The notes: generated by a model not told the origin, from the letters alone. 64,000 nucleotides of DNA from Streptomyces sp. YIM 98790 (GCF_011421595.1 NZ_WTLH01000005.1:1-64000), one strand, 5' to 3'. Numbered from the stretch's first letter, positions 29,177 to 38,571 are shown. Program-made: numbers and translations.

Positions 29177-30070
29177 TCATGCCCTTTCCTCGGGAGCGGG
29201 CCGGCCGGCGGCGGAGATGTCCATCACGTACCGTCCGTAGGCCGTGCCGGCCATCGCCGTGCCCAGCCGGTGGCAGTCCTCACGGCCGATGAACCCCATG
29301 CGCCAGGCGATCTCCTCGATGCAGGCGATGCGCACGCCCTGCCGGTGCTCCAGGATCTGGACGTACTGGGCCGCCTCCACCAGGGCGTCGTGCGTTCCGG
29401 TGTCCAGCCAGGCGAATCCGCGGCCCAGGGAGACCAGCCGGGCCCGGCCCCTTTCCAGGTAGGCGCGGTTGAGATCGGTGATCTCCAGCTCGCCTCGCGA
29501 AGAGGGCCGGAGGTTCTTGGCGATGTCGACGACGTCGTTGTCGTAGAAGTACAGTCCGGTGATCGCCAGATTGGACCGTGGCCGGGCCGGTTTCTCCACG
29601 AGCGAGACCAGATTGCCGTCGTCGTCGACCTCGGCAACGCCGTACCGCTCGGGGTCGCGGACGGGATAGCCGAACAGTACGCAGCCGTTCACGTCGCGGG
29701 CGTTCTCCTGGAGAATTCCGCTGAATCCGGGCCCGTGGAAGATGTTGTCCCCGAGGACCAGAGCCACGTCGTCGTCCCCGATGTGGTCGGTGCCGATGAC
29801 AAAGGCTTCGGCCAGGCCACGCGGGCGGTCCTGCTCGGCATAGCCGATGGAGAGCCCGAGCGCTGATCCGTCACCCAGCAGCCGGCGGAAACTCTCGCGG
29901 TCCCGGGGGGCCGAGATGACGAGGATGTCGGTGATTCCGGCCAGCATGAGCACCGAAAGCGGGTAATAGATCATCGGCTTGTCGTAGACGGGTATCAATT
30001 GCTTCGAGGTGCCGATCGTGATGGGGTGGAGACGAGTACCGTGGCCGCCCGCGAGGATGATGCCTTTCAC
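29177..30070 (-). CDS. rfbA: Glucose-1-phosphate thymidylyltransferase
   Basis: A 297-residue RmlA. The signature is [44 protein letters not shown]; the catalytic Asp is in [10 protein letters not shown], and the family-typical [24 protein letters not shown] is present. It makes dTDP-glucose from glucose 1-phosphate and dTTP. First gene of the operon. The GTG at 30070 has GGAGG seven bases upstream. A SARP-type promoter lies about 80 bp upstream. Confidence 0.95.
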   Translation of the reverse strand: MKGIILAGGHGTRLHPITIGTSKQLIPVYDKPMIYYPLSVLMLAGITDILVISAPRDRESFRRLLGDGSALGLSIGYAEQDRPRGLAEAFVIGTDHIGDDDVALVLGDNIFHGPGFSGILQENARDVNGCVLFGYPVRDPERYGVAEVDDDGNLVSLVEKPARPRSNLAITGLYFYDNDVVDIAKNLRPSSRGELEITDLNRAYLERGRARLVSLGRGFAWLDTGTHDALVEAAQYVQILEHRQGVRIACIEEIAWRMGFIGREDCHRLGTAMAGTAYGRYVMDISAAGRPAPEERA

Positions 30071-30149
30071 CTGACCGCCTCCATGGCGAATCGCCGATGC
30101 GTGTCCTGGCATGTGAATCCTGATAAAGCATCCCCGCATCCGCGGGCCG

Positions 30150-30191
30150 ATATCAAGCGACACCGGGTCAGACTACTGTCAATTACTGTCA
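30150..30191 (-). promoter_or_regulatory. SARP-type promoter of the deoxysugar operon
   Basis: Read on the minus strand: TGACAGT (30191-30185), TGACAGT (30181-30175) and TGACCCG (30170-30164), at 10- and 11-bp periods. Exactly 8 bp then separate the last heptamer from TGATAT (30155-30150), a fair -10. Heptamer direct repeats ending 8 bp before the -10 are the known architecture of SARP-activated promoters. The leader to the rfbA start is about 75 nt. Confidence 0.65.
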
Positions 30192-30295
30192 GGATATTGA
30201 ATCCTCATGCTCCGGCGGCTGACCCGTGCGGTCGGAGCGCGGATAGACTCGCGAAGCAGCCGACCGCGAGTGCACCCCCAGTGAAAGGCTTTGCC

Positions 30296-31099
30296 ATGAG
30301 CGCAACCGATGGTGTGCAGATCAGCAAGGTCATCAAGTTCTACGACGAGACGACGGACATTCTGGTGGAGATGGGCGGCCCCAATCTCCACATGGGCTAC
30401 TGGGAGAACGAGAAGGACGACACCCCTACCGCGCGGGCTGCGGAACGCTTCAACGGCAAACTCGTGGAACGGCTGGCACCCCGGCCGGGACAGCGGTTCC
30501 TCGACATCGGATGCGGTGTCGGCGGCCCGGCGCTGAGCCTGGCCGGTGCCGCGGATGTGAGCGTGGTGGGGGTCAACATCAACGACTACCAGCTCCGCCA
30601 GGCCGCCGAGCGCGCGGCGGCGGCGGGCCTGGAGAGCCGCGTCAGCTTCATCCGGGCCGATGCCGCGAGCCTGCCCTTCCCGGACGGCTCCTTCGACGGC
30701 GCCTGGTTCGTGGAGGCGATGATGCACATGCCGGACAAGGCGGGCGTGCTGCGGGAAGCGGCCCGTACGGTACGGCCCGGAGGGCGCCTGGTGCTGGCCG
30801 AGCGCTTCCGCGAGGAGGGCACCGAACCGTCCCGCGACGGGCTGCACAGCCTGCCCACGTTCGAGGGCTACCGCCGGGCGGCCGAGGAGGCCGGCCTGAC
30901 CGTGCTGGACATCACCGATGTGACCGCGCACACCGCGTTCTCGGAGGCGGCACGGGCGGAGCAGATCGAGGCGAGTCTGCGCCACCGGGACCGCCTGATC
31001 CCGTTGATGGGCGGTGAGGAGGCCTTCGAAGGCATGCTGGAAAGGCTGCGCGACGGCTATACGCCGCCCTATCTCTTCCTCACCGCTCTCCGCACCTGA
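30296..31099 (+). CDS. SAM-dependent methyltransferase (RebM/sugar O-methyltransferase-like)
   Basis: A 267-residue class I methyltransferase with SAM motif FLDIGCGVGGPALSLA, acidic residue in VVGVNINDYQL, and motif FIRADAASLPFPDGSFDGAWFVEAMMHMPD. The N-terminus (KVIKFYDETTDILVEMGGPNLHMGYWENEKDD) is the lid seen in small-molecule O- and C-methyltransferases such as RebM. It is divergent from the deoxysugar operon and may methylate a sugar hydroxyl or the aglycone. The product is not predictable from sequence. A 7-bp GC hairpin lies just after it (31105-31121). Confidence 0.8.
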   Translation: MSATDGVQISKVIKFYDETTDILVEMGGPNLHMGYWENEKDDTPTARAAERFNGKLVERLAPRPGQRFLDIGCGVGGPALSLAGAADVSVVGVNINDYQLRQAAERAAAAGLESRVSFIRADAASLPFPDGSFDGAWFVEAMMHMPDKAGVLREAARTVRPGGRLVLAERFREEGTEPSRDGLHSLPTFEGYRRAAEEAGLTVLDITDVTAHTAFSEAARAEQIEASLRHRDRLIPLMGGEEAFEGMLERLRDGYTPPYLFLTALRT

Positions 31100-31234
31100 A
31101 TACGGGGCGGCGCCGCCGCCCGCGCCGGTCTCCGGCGGAAAGTGCGCCGCCCATACTTGACGGCTCAGGAGAGCGGCCACCAGACTCGAAGGACTTTTCC
31201 GCGCTTCGGCGGATCACCGACCGGGAGGACAAGA

Positions 31235-32392
31235 GTGAGCTCCACCACCCCGCCGTTACACCTTTCCTCACTGACCGGGCTGCGTTTTCTTGCAGCCTTC
31301 GCGGTTTTCTTCTCCCATGTGTACTACGTCTTCTGGTACGTCGAGGAACCGGGGCCCACTTTCACCCGGGCCGTCCTTGTGGCGGCATCTGCCGGGGTGA
31401 GTTTCTTCTTCGTGCTCAGCGGTTTCGTGCTGACCTGGTCCGCCCGGCCGGAGGACACCGCAGGGGCGTTCTGGCGCAGAAGATTCGTCAAGATTTATCC
31501 GAATCATGTGGTCGCCTGGGCGGCCGCACTCGGACTGATGGTCTCCGCCGGCACTCTCGTCAGCGCCGGCCAGGCGCTGCCGAACCTCTTTCTCATCCAG
31601 TCCTGGCTGCCCGACCACAACCACGACGCCGCCGCGAACGGCGTCTCCTGGTCGCTCTCCTGCGAGATCTTCTTCTACGCCTGCTTTCCGCTGCTGATGG
31701 TGCTGGCACAGCGGCTGAGCACGCGGCAGATCACGGCGGCGGTGGTGGTCACCGCCGTGGGCATCTGGATGATCCCCACGCTCGCATTCGCACTGCTGCC
31801 GGACTCTCCGAGTTTCCCGGAGATTTCGGCAACCCTCCACCAGCACTGGTTCGTCTATGCGTTCCCGGTCGCCCGGCTGCTGGAGTTCGTTCTGGGGATG
31901 CTGCTGGCCACCCTGGTGCGGCGGGGCCGGCTGGGGTCCGTGCGCCCCTGGCACGCCGGGGTCCTCCTCTGCCTGGGCGCCCCGGTGGCGGTCGAGGTGA
32001 CGTTCCTGCGGGGCCTGGTGTCGGTACTGGCGGTTCCGCTGGCCGTGCTGGTGGTGGCATTCGCCAACCGGGACATCCGGGGCGGCGGCTCGGTCCTGGG
32101 GCGGCGGGGCACGGTGTGGCTGGGGACGGTCTCCTACGCCTTCTTCCTCATCCACTATCCGGTCATCACCGCTGCCGTGCAGTTCTTCGACATCGACCCG
32201 GTGCCGCTGCCGGCAGCCGCACGCATCCTGTGGTCACTGGCCGTGCTTGCCGTCTCCCTCGGCTGTGCGTGGGCGATGTACGCCGGAGTGGAACGGCCTC
32301 TGATGCGCCGCTTCGCGAATCCACGTGGCCCCGCCGGGCCACGTCCGGGCCCCGTGGACGAGGCCGCGCCCGCGCCGGTCGCGGGCGGCTGA
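31235..32392 (+). CDS. Membrane O-acyltransferase (acyltransferase-3 family)
   Basis: A 385-residue integral membrane protein with about ten helices, LSSLTGLRFLAAFAVFFSHVYYVFW at the start (catalytic-His helix) and FFLIHYPVITAAV near the end. It resembles the acyltransferases that acylate sugars of macrolides (MdmB, CarE). The GTG at 31235 follows GGGAGG at 31222-31227. Codon 8 is TTA (31256-31258), so it is a likely bldA target. Probable role: O-acylation of the sugar or aglycone hydroxyl. Confidence 0.82.
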   Translation: MSSTTPPLHLSSLTGLRFLAAFAVFFSHVYYVFWYVEEPGPTFTRAVLVAASAGVSFFFVLSGFVLTWSARPEDTAGAFWRRRFVKIYPNHVVAWAAALGLMVSAGTLVSAGQALPNLFLIQSWLPDHNHDAAANGVSWSLSCEIFFYACFPLLMVLAQRLSTRQITAAVVVTAVGIWMIPTLAFALLPDSPSFPEISATLHQHWFVYAFPVARLLEFVLGMLLATLVRRGRLGSVRPWHAGVLLCLGAPVAVEVTFLRGLVSVLAVPLAVLVVAFANRDIRGGGSVLGRRGTVWLGTVSYAFFLIHYPVITAAVQFFDIDPVPLPAAARILWSLAVLAVSLGCAWAMYAGVERPLMRRFANPRGPAGPRPGPVDEAAPAPVAGG

Positions 32393-32446
32393 CCGGCGGC
32401 TCCGGCGGTACCGGCGGCACCGCGGCGGAGGCCCGGGCGGTTCCCG

Positions 32447-34234
32447 TCAGTCGGCGACGGGCACCGCCCGGGCGAACTGCGCCGCGTACAGGCGGGCGTA
32501 GGCACCGCCGGCGGCCAGCAGCTCGTCGTGACCGCCCTGTTCGACGATGCGGCCGGACTCCATCAGCAGAATGGTGTCGGCATCGCGGATCGTGGACAGA
32601 CGGTGGGCGATCACAAAGCTGGTGCGGCCCTCGCGCAGCGCGGACATGGCGTGCTGTACCAGCATCTCGGTCCGGGTGTCGACGGAACTGGTCGCCTCGT
32701 CCAGCACCAGGATCACCGGTTCGGTGAGGAACGCGCGGGCGATGGTGACGAGCTGCTTCTCACCGGCGCTGAGATTGGTGCCCTCCTCGTCGATCACCGT
32801 GTCGTACCCGTCCGGAAGAGTCCGGATGAACCGGTCGGCGTGGGCGGCCCGGGCAGCCGCCACGATCTTGTCCCGCGAGACGCCGTCCGCGCCGTAGGCG
32901 ATGTTCTCGGCTATGGTGCCGTGGAAGAGCCAGGTGTCCTGGAGCACCATGCCGGTGCAGCCGCGCAGCTCCCGGCGGGACATGGCCGTGATGTCGACGC
33001 CGTCCAGGGTGATGCTGCCGCCGTCCAGATCGTAGAACCGCATCAGCAGGTTGACCAGGGTGGTCTTGCCCGCCCCGGTGGGGCCGACGATGGCGACGGT
33101 GTGACCGGGCTCCACTGTCAGGGACAGGTCCTCGATCAGGGGTTCCCCCGGCCGGTAGCCGAAGCGGACGTGGCGGAACTCCACCCGGCCGGCCAGCCGC
33201 CGGGGCCGGCTGGGCTGCTCCGCGCCGGGCGGTTCCTCGTCCGCGTCGAGCAGCTCGAAAACCCGTTCCGCGGAAGCGATCCCGGACTGCACGATGCCGA
33301 TCAGCGCACCGACCTGGGTCACCGGCCGGTTGAACTGCACGGTGTAGGTGATGAACGCCTGGATGTCCCCGATGGTCATCGCCCCCGCGGAGACGCGCAG
33401 CGCGCCGGCGACCGCGACCAGCACATAGTTGAGGTTGCCGATCAGCGTCATCACCGGCTCGATGATCCCGGAGAGGAACTGGGACCTGCGGCCGGCGTGG
33501 TAGACGGCCTCGTTCCGCTCGGTGAAGATCTCGGTGGTCTCCCGCTCGCGGCCGTGCACCTTGACCACCGCGTGCCCGGTGTACATCTCCTCCAGGTGCG
33601 CGTTGAGTTCACCCGTGGCCGCCCAGGAACGACGGAAGTGCGGCTGGGCGCGCCGGGCCAGGATTCTGGTCACCACCAGGGCCACCGGAATCGTCGCCAG
33701 TGCCACCAGGGTGAGCAGCGGCGAGATCCACACCATCAGCGTCAGGGCCCCGAGCAGCGTGAGGAGATTGGCGAGGACACCGGTCAGCGACTGCTGAAGG
33801 GTCAGGGCGACATTGTCGATGTCGTTCGTGACCCTGGACAGCACCTCGCCGCGGGGCTGGGTGTCGAAGTGGCCGAGCGGAAGCCGGTGGAGCTTCGCCT
33901 CCGCCTGCTCCCGCAGCCGGAACGCCATCCGCTGCGCCACCCTGACCGCCAGCCGCCCGCGGAAGAGCGCGGCCAGGGAGGCCAGGCACACGATGCCGGC
34001 CACGCCGAGAAGAATGCGGGCGATCCGGGCGAAGTCGACTCCCTGCGGCGTGCCGGTGCCCGTGACGATCAGGTCGGTGACGTGGCCGAGGATGAGCGGG
34101 ATGACCGCGGCCAGGCCGACGCTGGCGGTGTTCACCAGCACGGTCGCGATCAGCAGCCACCGGTCGGTGCCCATCTGCCGCAGCAGGCGCGCCGCGGAAC
34201 GGCGGAACGCAGCCGGCCTGGCGTCCTTGCTCAT
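32447..34234 (-). CDS. ABC exporter half-transporter, second subunit
   Basis: A 595-residue half-transporter with six membrane helices (residues about 25-310) fused to an ATPase. Walker A is VGPTGAGKTTLV. The signature is degenerate (NLSAGEKQ in place of LSGGQ), while Walker B is complete (VILVLDEATSSVD). It pairs with the upstream gene, whose stop it overlaps by 4 bp (ATGA). Together they are expected to export the finished metabolite and give self-resistance. Confidence 0.9.
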   Translation of the reverse strand: MSKDARPAAFRRSAARLLRQMGTDRWLLIATVLVNTASVGLAAVIPLILGHVTDLIVTGTGTPQGVDFARIARILLGVAGIVCLASLAALFRGRLAVRVAQRMAFRLREQAEAKLHRLPLGHFDTQPRGEVLSRVTNDIDNVALTLQQSLTGVLANLLTLLGALTLMVWISPLLTLVALATIPVALVVTRILARRAQPHFRRSWAATGELNAHLEEMYTGHAVVKVHGRERETTEIFTERNEAVYHAGRRSQFLSGIIEPVMTLIGNLNYVLVAVAGALRVSAGAMTIGDIQAFITYTVQFNRPVTQVGALIGIVQSGIASAERVFELLDADEEPPGAEQPSRPRRLAGRVEFRHVRFGYRPGEPLIEDLSLTVEPGHTVAIVGPTGAGKTTLVNLLMRFYDLDGGSITLDGVDITAMSRRELRGCTGMVLQDTWLFHGTIAENIAYGADGVSRDKIVAAARAAHADRFIRTLPDGYDTVIDEEGTNLSAGEKQLVTIARAFLTEPVILVLDEATSSVDTRTEMLVQHAMSALREGRTSFVIAHRLSTIRDADTILLMESGRIVEQGGHDELLAAGGAYARLYAAQFARAVPVAD

Positions 34235-35964
34235 ACCGCCTCCTCCTCGGTGAGCTGAGACAGCACGATCTCCCGGTAGGTGGGGCTGGAATCGAACAGC
34301 TCCTGATGGGTGCCGACGTCGGCGACCCGGCCGCGGTCCAGGACGACGATCCGGTCGGCGTCCCGCACACTGCTGATCCGCTGGGCCACGAACAGCACGG
34401 TGGCGGCGCCGAGCGCGCGGCGCAGGGCGGCGCGCAGGGACTGTTCGGTGGCATAGTCCAGAGCGGAGAAGGAGTCGTCGAACAGGTAGACGGAGGGGCG
34501 CGTCACCAGGACCCGGGCGATGGCCAGCCGCTGCCGCTGCCCACCGGAGAGATTGCTGCCGCCCTGGCCCACCGCGGAATCCAGTCCGTCCGGCAGGGCC
34601 TCGACGAACTCCCGTGCCTGCGCGGTCTCCAGCGCCGCCCACAGTTCGTCCTCCGTGGCTTCCGGTCTGCCGTAGCGCAGATTGGAGGCGATGGTGCCGG
34701 AGAACAGGTACGGCCGCTGCGGGACCAGGCCCACCGTGCGGGTGAGCAGTTCCGGGTCGCAGTCGCGGACATCGACGCCGCCCACCAGCACCGTGCCGCG
34801 GGAGGCGTCGATGAGCCGGGGGATCAGGGAGAGCAGGGTGGTCTTCCCGCTGCCGGTGGACCCGACCACCGCGGTGGTGGTGCCCGGCTCGGCCACCAGG
34901 TCCATCCCGCGCAGGACCGGTTCCTCGGCACCCGGGAAACGGAATTCGGCGTTCCTGATCCGGACCCGGCCCGGCTCGGGCAGTACGGTGACCGGAGCGG
35001 CCGGAGCCACCACGCTGGACCTGGTGTCCAGCACCTCGCGGATGCGCTGCGCGCACGACCTGGCCCGGGGCGCGGTCTGGAAGGCCCAGGCCGCCAGCAT
35101 GACGCCGTGCAGAATCTGGGTCAGGTACTGCAGGTAGGCGACCACCGAGCCCACCTCCATGGAGCCGTTCTCCACCCGGTGTCCGCCGAACCACAGCACG
35201 GCGACGGCGGCGCACTCGATGATCAGGATGACGGCCGGGTTCATCAGCGCCTGCAGGCGGCCGACCCGCAGCGCCGTCTCGGTGACGTCATGATTGGCGC
35301 GGTCGAACCGGTCCCGCTCGTGATCCTCCCGCACGAAGGCGCGCACCACCCGCATCCCGGTGATCTGCTCCCGCAGGACACGGTTGATGGTGTCGATGCG
35401 TCGCTGCAGGGTCATGGTGAGCGGGAGCACGCGGCGCAGGATCAGCACGATCACGATGACCAGGGCCGGCAGTACCACGATCAGCAGCAGGGACAGCGGG
35501 ACGTCCTGGCCCAGGGCCATGACGACTCCGCCGATGCCGAGGATCGGAGCCGTGACCATCATGGTGAAGGCCATCAGCACCAGCGTCTGCACCTGCTGCA
35601 CGTCGTTGGTGCTGCGGGTGATCAGCGACGGGGCCCCGAACCGTGCCATCTCCTGCGCCGAGAAGCCCTGCACATGGGAGAAGAGCGCGGCCCGCAGATC
35701 CCGGCCGACGCCCATGGCGACCCCTGCGCTGAGGTACACGGCGGTGGCCGCGCACAGGGCCTGCACCAGGGTGACCACGAGCATGAGGGCGCCGGTCCGG
35801 AGGATGTGTCCGATGTCCTCCCGGAGCACCCCGTTGTTGATGATGTCGGCGTTGAGGGTGGGGAGATACAGGATGGCGAAGGTCTGCACCAGTTGCAGCG
35901 CCATGACCGCCGCCGTCCGGCGGGCGTAGGGCCGCAGATGCGTACGCAGTAACCCGGCCAGCAA
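34231..35964 (-). CDS. ABC exporter half-transporter, first subunit
   Basis: A 577-residue half-transporter with membrane domain (about 1-300) and ATPase: Walker A VGSTGSGKTTLL, intact signature NLSGGQRQRLAIARVL. Walker B is VYLFDDSFSALD, where Asp replaces the catalytic Glu. With the degenerate signature of its partner this gives one dead and one live ATP site, the pattern of asymmetric heterodimeric exporters. The start is a TTG with GAGAGG upstream, and codon 5 is TTA (35952-35950). It follows the adenylation gene by 73 bp, probably in one operon. Confidence 0.9.
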   Translation of the reverse strand: MLAGLLRTHLRPYARRTAAVMALQLVQTFAILYLPTLNADIINNGVLREDIGHILRTGALMLVVTLVQALCAATAVYLSAGVAMGVGRDLRAALFSHVQGFSAQEMARFGAPSLITRSTNDVQQVQTLVLMAFTMMVTAPILGIGGVVMALGQDVPLSLLLIVVLPALVIVIVLILRRVLPLTMTLQRRIDTINRVLREQITGMRVVRAFVREDHERDRFDRANHDVTETALRVGRLQALMNPAVILIIECAAVAVLWFGGHRVENGSMEVGSVVAYLQYLTQILHGVMLAAWAFQTAPRARSCAQRIREVLDTRSSVVAPAAPVTVLPEPGRVRIRNAEFRFPGAEEPVLRGMDLVAEPGTTTAVVGSTGSGKTTLLSLIPRLIDASRGTVLVGGVDVRDCDPELLTRTVGLVPQRPYLFSGTIASNLRYGRPEATEDELWAALETAQAREFVEALPDGLDSAVGQGGSNLSGGQRQRLAIARVLVTRPSVYLFDDSFSALDYATEQSLRAALRRALGAATVLFVAQRISSVRDADRIVVLDRGRVADVGTHQELFDSSPTYREIVLSQLTEEEAV

Positions 35965-36037
35965 CTCGGCAACGCCTCTCGGTGCTAGGGGGCTTGGGCA
36001 ACTTTTGGCACTCGGTGGCAGAATATCACGCGGTCCT

Positions 36038-37588
36038 TCACCGCAGGCCGGGACCGGCCAGTGCCGAGCGGAGCGCCACGCGGTCGATCTTGCCGTTCTC
36101 GTTGCGGGGCAGGGTTTCGAAGGCGGCCAGCCGGCGAGGGATCATGTACCCGGGCAGCCGGGCGGCCAGCGCGCAGAGCAGGTCCTCCTCGGCCGCGCCG
36201 TCTCCCGCGTACGCGGCGACCAGTTCCGTCTCGCCGCTCTCGCCGGCCCCGGCGAGGACCACGGCATCGGTCACCCCGGGCTGTTCCCGCAGGACCGCCT
36301 CGATCTCGCCGAGTTCCACGCGGTAGCCGCGGACCTTCACCTGGTGATCGGTACGCCCCAGGTGGACCAGATCGTTCCCGTGGCGGGTGACCCGGTCGCC
36401 GGTGCGGTACCAGTGCTCCTCCGTCAGCGGGCCGCGCCCGTCATGGCCGGTCGCCGTGGAGCCGTCGAAGTGCAGGAAGCGGCCCGCGTTGTCGGCCGGG
36501 TCGAGATAGCCGGGGAACCGCTGCGGCCCGCGCAGGCAGAGCTCCCCGGCCCGCGCCGGGCGGCCCCCTTCGTCCAGCACGACATGGTCCAGCCCGGGGT
36601 GGACCCGGCCGATGGGAACCGTGCCGTTGGCCGGGCGCGGCCAGTCGCCCGGGTCGGCGGGCAGGCGGTACTCGGCGCAGGTGACGGTCATCTCGGTGGG
36701 ACCGTAGAGGTTCTCCACCACGCTGCCGGGGGCGGCCCTGCTCCAGGCCCCGGCCTGGAGCAGGGTGAGCGGCTCCCCGCAGAACAGGCTCCGGCGCAGG
36801 GTCGGCATGCCGCCCGGTTCCAGCGCGCGCATCCGCAGGGCGAGGGAGATGACCGAGGGCACCGAGTTCCAGTGCGTGATGCGGTTCCGGTTGATGAACC
36901 GCACCGGGGCCAGCAGGTCGGCCCGGGTGGGGACGACCAGGGTGGCCCCGGAACCCCAGGCCGTGAACATGTCGTAGACCGACGGGTCGAAGGTGAGATC
37001 GAACGCCTGGGAAACACGGTCTCCCGGCCCTGTTCCGTGCCGGGAGACCACGTGCTCCAGATAGGCGTGCACATTGCGGTGCCGGATCGGCACTCCCTTG
37101 GGGACGCCCGTGGAACCCGAGGTGAAGAGGATGTACGCCAGGCCGTCGGGGCCGGCCGGCCGTGCGGGGAGCACGGCACCGGTGTCCTCGGCCGGCGCGA
37201 GCAGCTCCTGCTCCGTGGGGGAGAACACGGGCACCCCCGGGGGCGTCTCCGGGTGCTCACCGCCGTCGGCCAGCAGCAGGCCGACTCCGGCCGCGCGTGC
37301 GATGGCGGCATTGCGGCCCGGCGGGAAGGCGGGATTGAGGGGGACCACGGTGGCGCCGAGCCGCAGCACCGCCAGATAACCGGCGTAGGCGAGAAGACTG
37401 CGGGAGGCCAGGAGGCCGATGCGGCGGGGCGCCCGGCCCGCCCGGCGCAGCAGGAGGCGGGCCGTCCGGTCGGAGTGGGCGGCGAGTTCCCGGTAGGTCC
37501 ACCGCCGGCCGCCGATCTGCAGTGCGGTCCGATCGCCGTGGACGGCCGCCGAGGCGGCGAACCAGCCGTACAGGGTCCTGTCCGTCAT
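36038..37588 (-). CDS. Stand-alone amino-acid adenylation domain
   Basis: A 516-residue NRPS-type adenylation protein without a carrier domain. Core motifs are intact: A3 ILFTSGSTGVPKGV, A4 region FDLTFDPSVYDMF, A5 NLYGPTEMTVTC, A7 YRTGD, A8 GRTDHQVKVRGYRVELGEIEAVL and A10 NENGKID. It would activate an amino acid and load it onto a discrete carrier, most likely the ACP at 41513-41767 or the ACP fused to the BtrH-like protein. The Asp in the A4 region argues for an alpha-amino-acid substrate; I did not assign a specificity code. ATGA overlap with the gene upstream. Confidence 0.88.
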   Translation of the reverse strand: MTDRTLYGWFAASAAVHGDRTALQIGGRRWTYRELAAHSDRTARLLLRRAGRAPRRIGLLASRSLLAYAGYLAVLRLGATVVPLNPAFPPGRNAAIARAAGVGLLLADGGEHPETPPGVPVFSPTEQELLAPAEDTGAVLPARPAGPDGLAYILFTSGSTGVPKGVPIRHRNVHAYLEHVVSRHGTGPGDRVSQAFDLTFDPSVYDMFTAWGSGATLVVPTRADLLAPVRFINRNRITHWNSVPSVISLALRMRALEPGGMPTLRRSLFCGEPLTLLQAGAWSRAAPGSVVENLYGPTEMTVTCAEYRLPADPGDWPRPANGTVPIGRVHPGLDHVVLDEGGRPARAGELCLRGPQRFPGYLDPADNAGRFLHFDGSTATGHDGRGPLTEEHWYRTGDRVTRHGNDLVHLGRTDHQVKVRGYRVELGEIEAVLREQPGVTDAVVLAGAGESGETELVAAYAGDGAAEEDLLCALAARLPGYMIPRRLAAFETLPRNENGKIDRVALRSALAGPGLR

Positions 37589-38571
37589 GGGCGTTCCTCC
37601 GGCGGCAAGGTGGTGGCGAGCGCGGCGGGGGCCCGGGCGAGGAGCTCCCCGGTGGTGTCCGCGAGCCGCCGGAAGGCCGCGTTCACCAGGCCGGGCCGCG
37701 GCCGGCCACGGCGGGCCGAGTCGATGGCGAAGCGCACCGAACGCGGCAGCGCCAGCCAGGCGTCGCTGACCGGCCGCGTCTCTTCCCGGCCGAGCAGGCC
37801 GCGTGACACGAGCGTTTCCAGCCGGTACCGGTGATGCCGGCCGGCCGCCCAGAGATCCTCGGCGTGGGCCGCGAGCGCGGCCTCGTCCCCGGCGAGGCGT
37901 TCGGCGATCCGCAGCAGGGTCTTGACCGGATCCACGGGCACGCCGGGCGCCGGGGCGGCCGGTACCGGGCGCGGCCCGGTCCAGCCGAGCCAGCGGTAGT
38001 GGGCGGGCGGAGGGAGTTCGGTCTTCTCGCCCAGGGCGTGGGCATCGCGGTTGCGGATCACCGCCGGCGGTTCCGGAATGGGCGTCAGCGCGGCCCGCAG
38101 CTGGCCCGAGGTGAGCCGTCCGCACCATGGCCGCTGCCTGCCCAGCGGGGTCAGGGCGGCGAAGCGGTCGGCCACCAGCCAGCCGTCCGCGTCACGGCCC
38201 AGCAGCTGCATCCAGTGCGGGGTGTACGCCCTGCCCAGCCCGGGAGACCACGGAAGATGACCGGTGTTGGCGACGACCAGCACCCGCCCGGCACGAGCCA
38301 GCTCCCCGGCCAGCGCGTCCCGTGTCTCCGGCCAGGACCCGGCGCTCCGGTAACGCAGCATCCGTCCGTGCCGGTCCTGGTCGATCCGTCCGTGCTGGGA
38401 GAGGACGAGCTCGCCGCCCTCGGTGCCGGCGTCGAGGCGGACGGCGGCGGCCAGGCGCCCGCGCACATCCGGGATGCCCGGGGCGAGATAGTCCACCAGA
38501 TTGGTGGTGTAACAGCTCAGCTCGGCCGGCTCCGGACCCGTGGCACGATGTCCGGTGAGGGATGCGGTCAC
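37585..38571 (-). CDS. BtrH-like papain-fold acyltransferase candidate
   Basis: A 328-residue protein. The N-terminal third has the arrangement of the BtrH/peptidase C39-like fold: Cys20 in AELSCYTTNLVDYL, His119 in YTPHWMQLLGRDADG and Asp135 in WLVADRFAAL. In butirosin biosynthesis BtrH uses this kind of site to move an acyl group from a carrier protein to the aminoglycoside. It is co-encoded with carriers, an adenylation protein and a PPTase, all overlapping by 4 bp. It is the first of two such proteins in the operon. The assignment rests on motif layout and context, so it is tentative. Confidence 0.6.
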   Translation of the reverse strand: MTASLTGHRATGPEPAELSCYTTNLVDYLAPGIPDVRGRLAAAVRLDAGTEGGELVLSQHGRIDQDRHGRMLRYRSAGSWPETRDALAGELARAGRVLVVANTGHLPWSPGLGRAYTPHWMQLLGRDADGWLVADRFAALTPLGRQRPWCGRLTSGQLRAALTPIPEPPAVIRNRDAHALGEKTELPPPAHYRWLGWTGPRPVPAAPAPGVPVDPVKTLLRIAERLAGDEAALAAHAEDLWAAGRHHRYRLETLVSRGLLGREETRPVSDAWLALPRSVRFAIDSARRGRPRPGLVNAAFRRLADTTGELLARAPAALATTLPPEERP

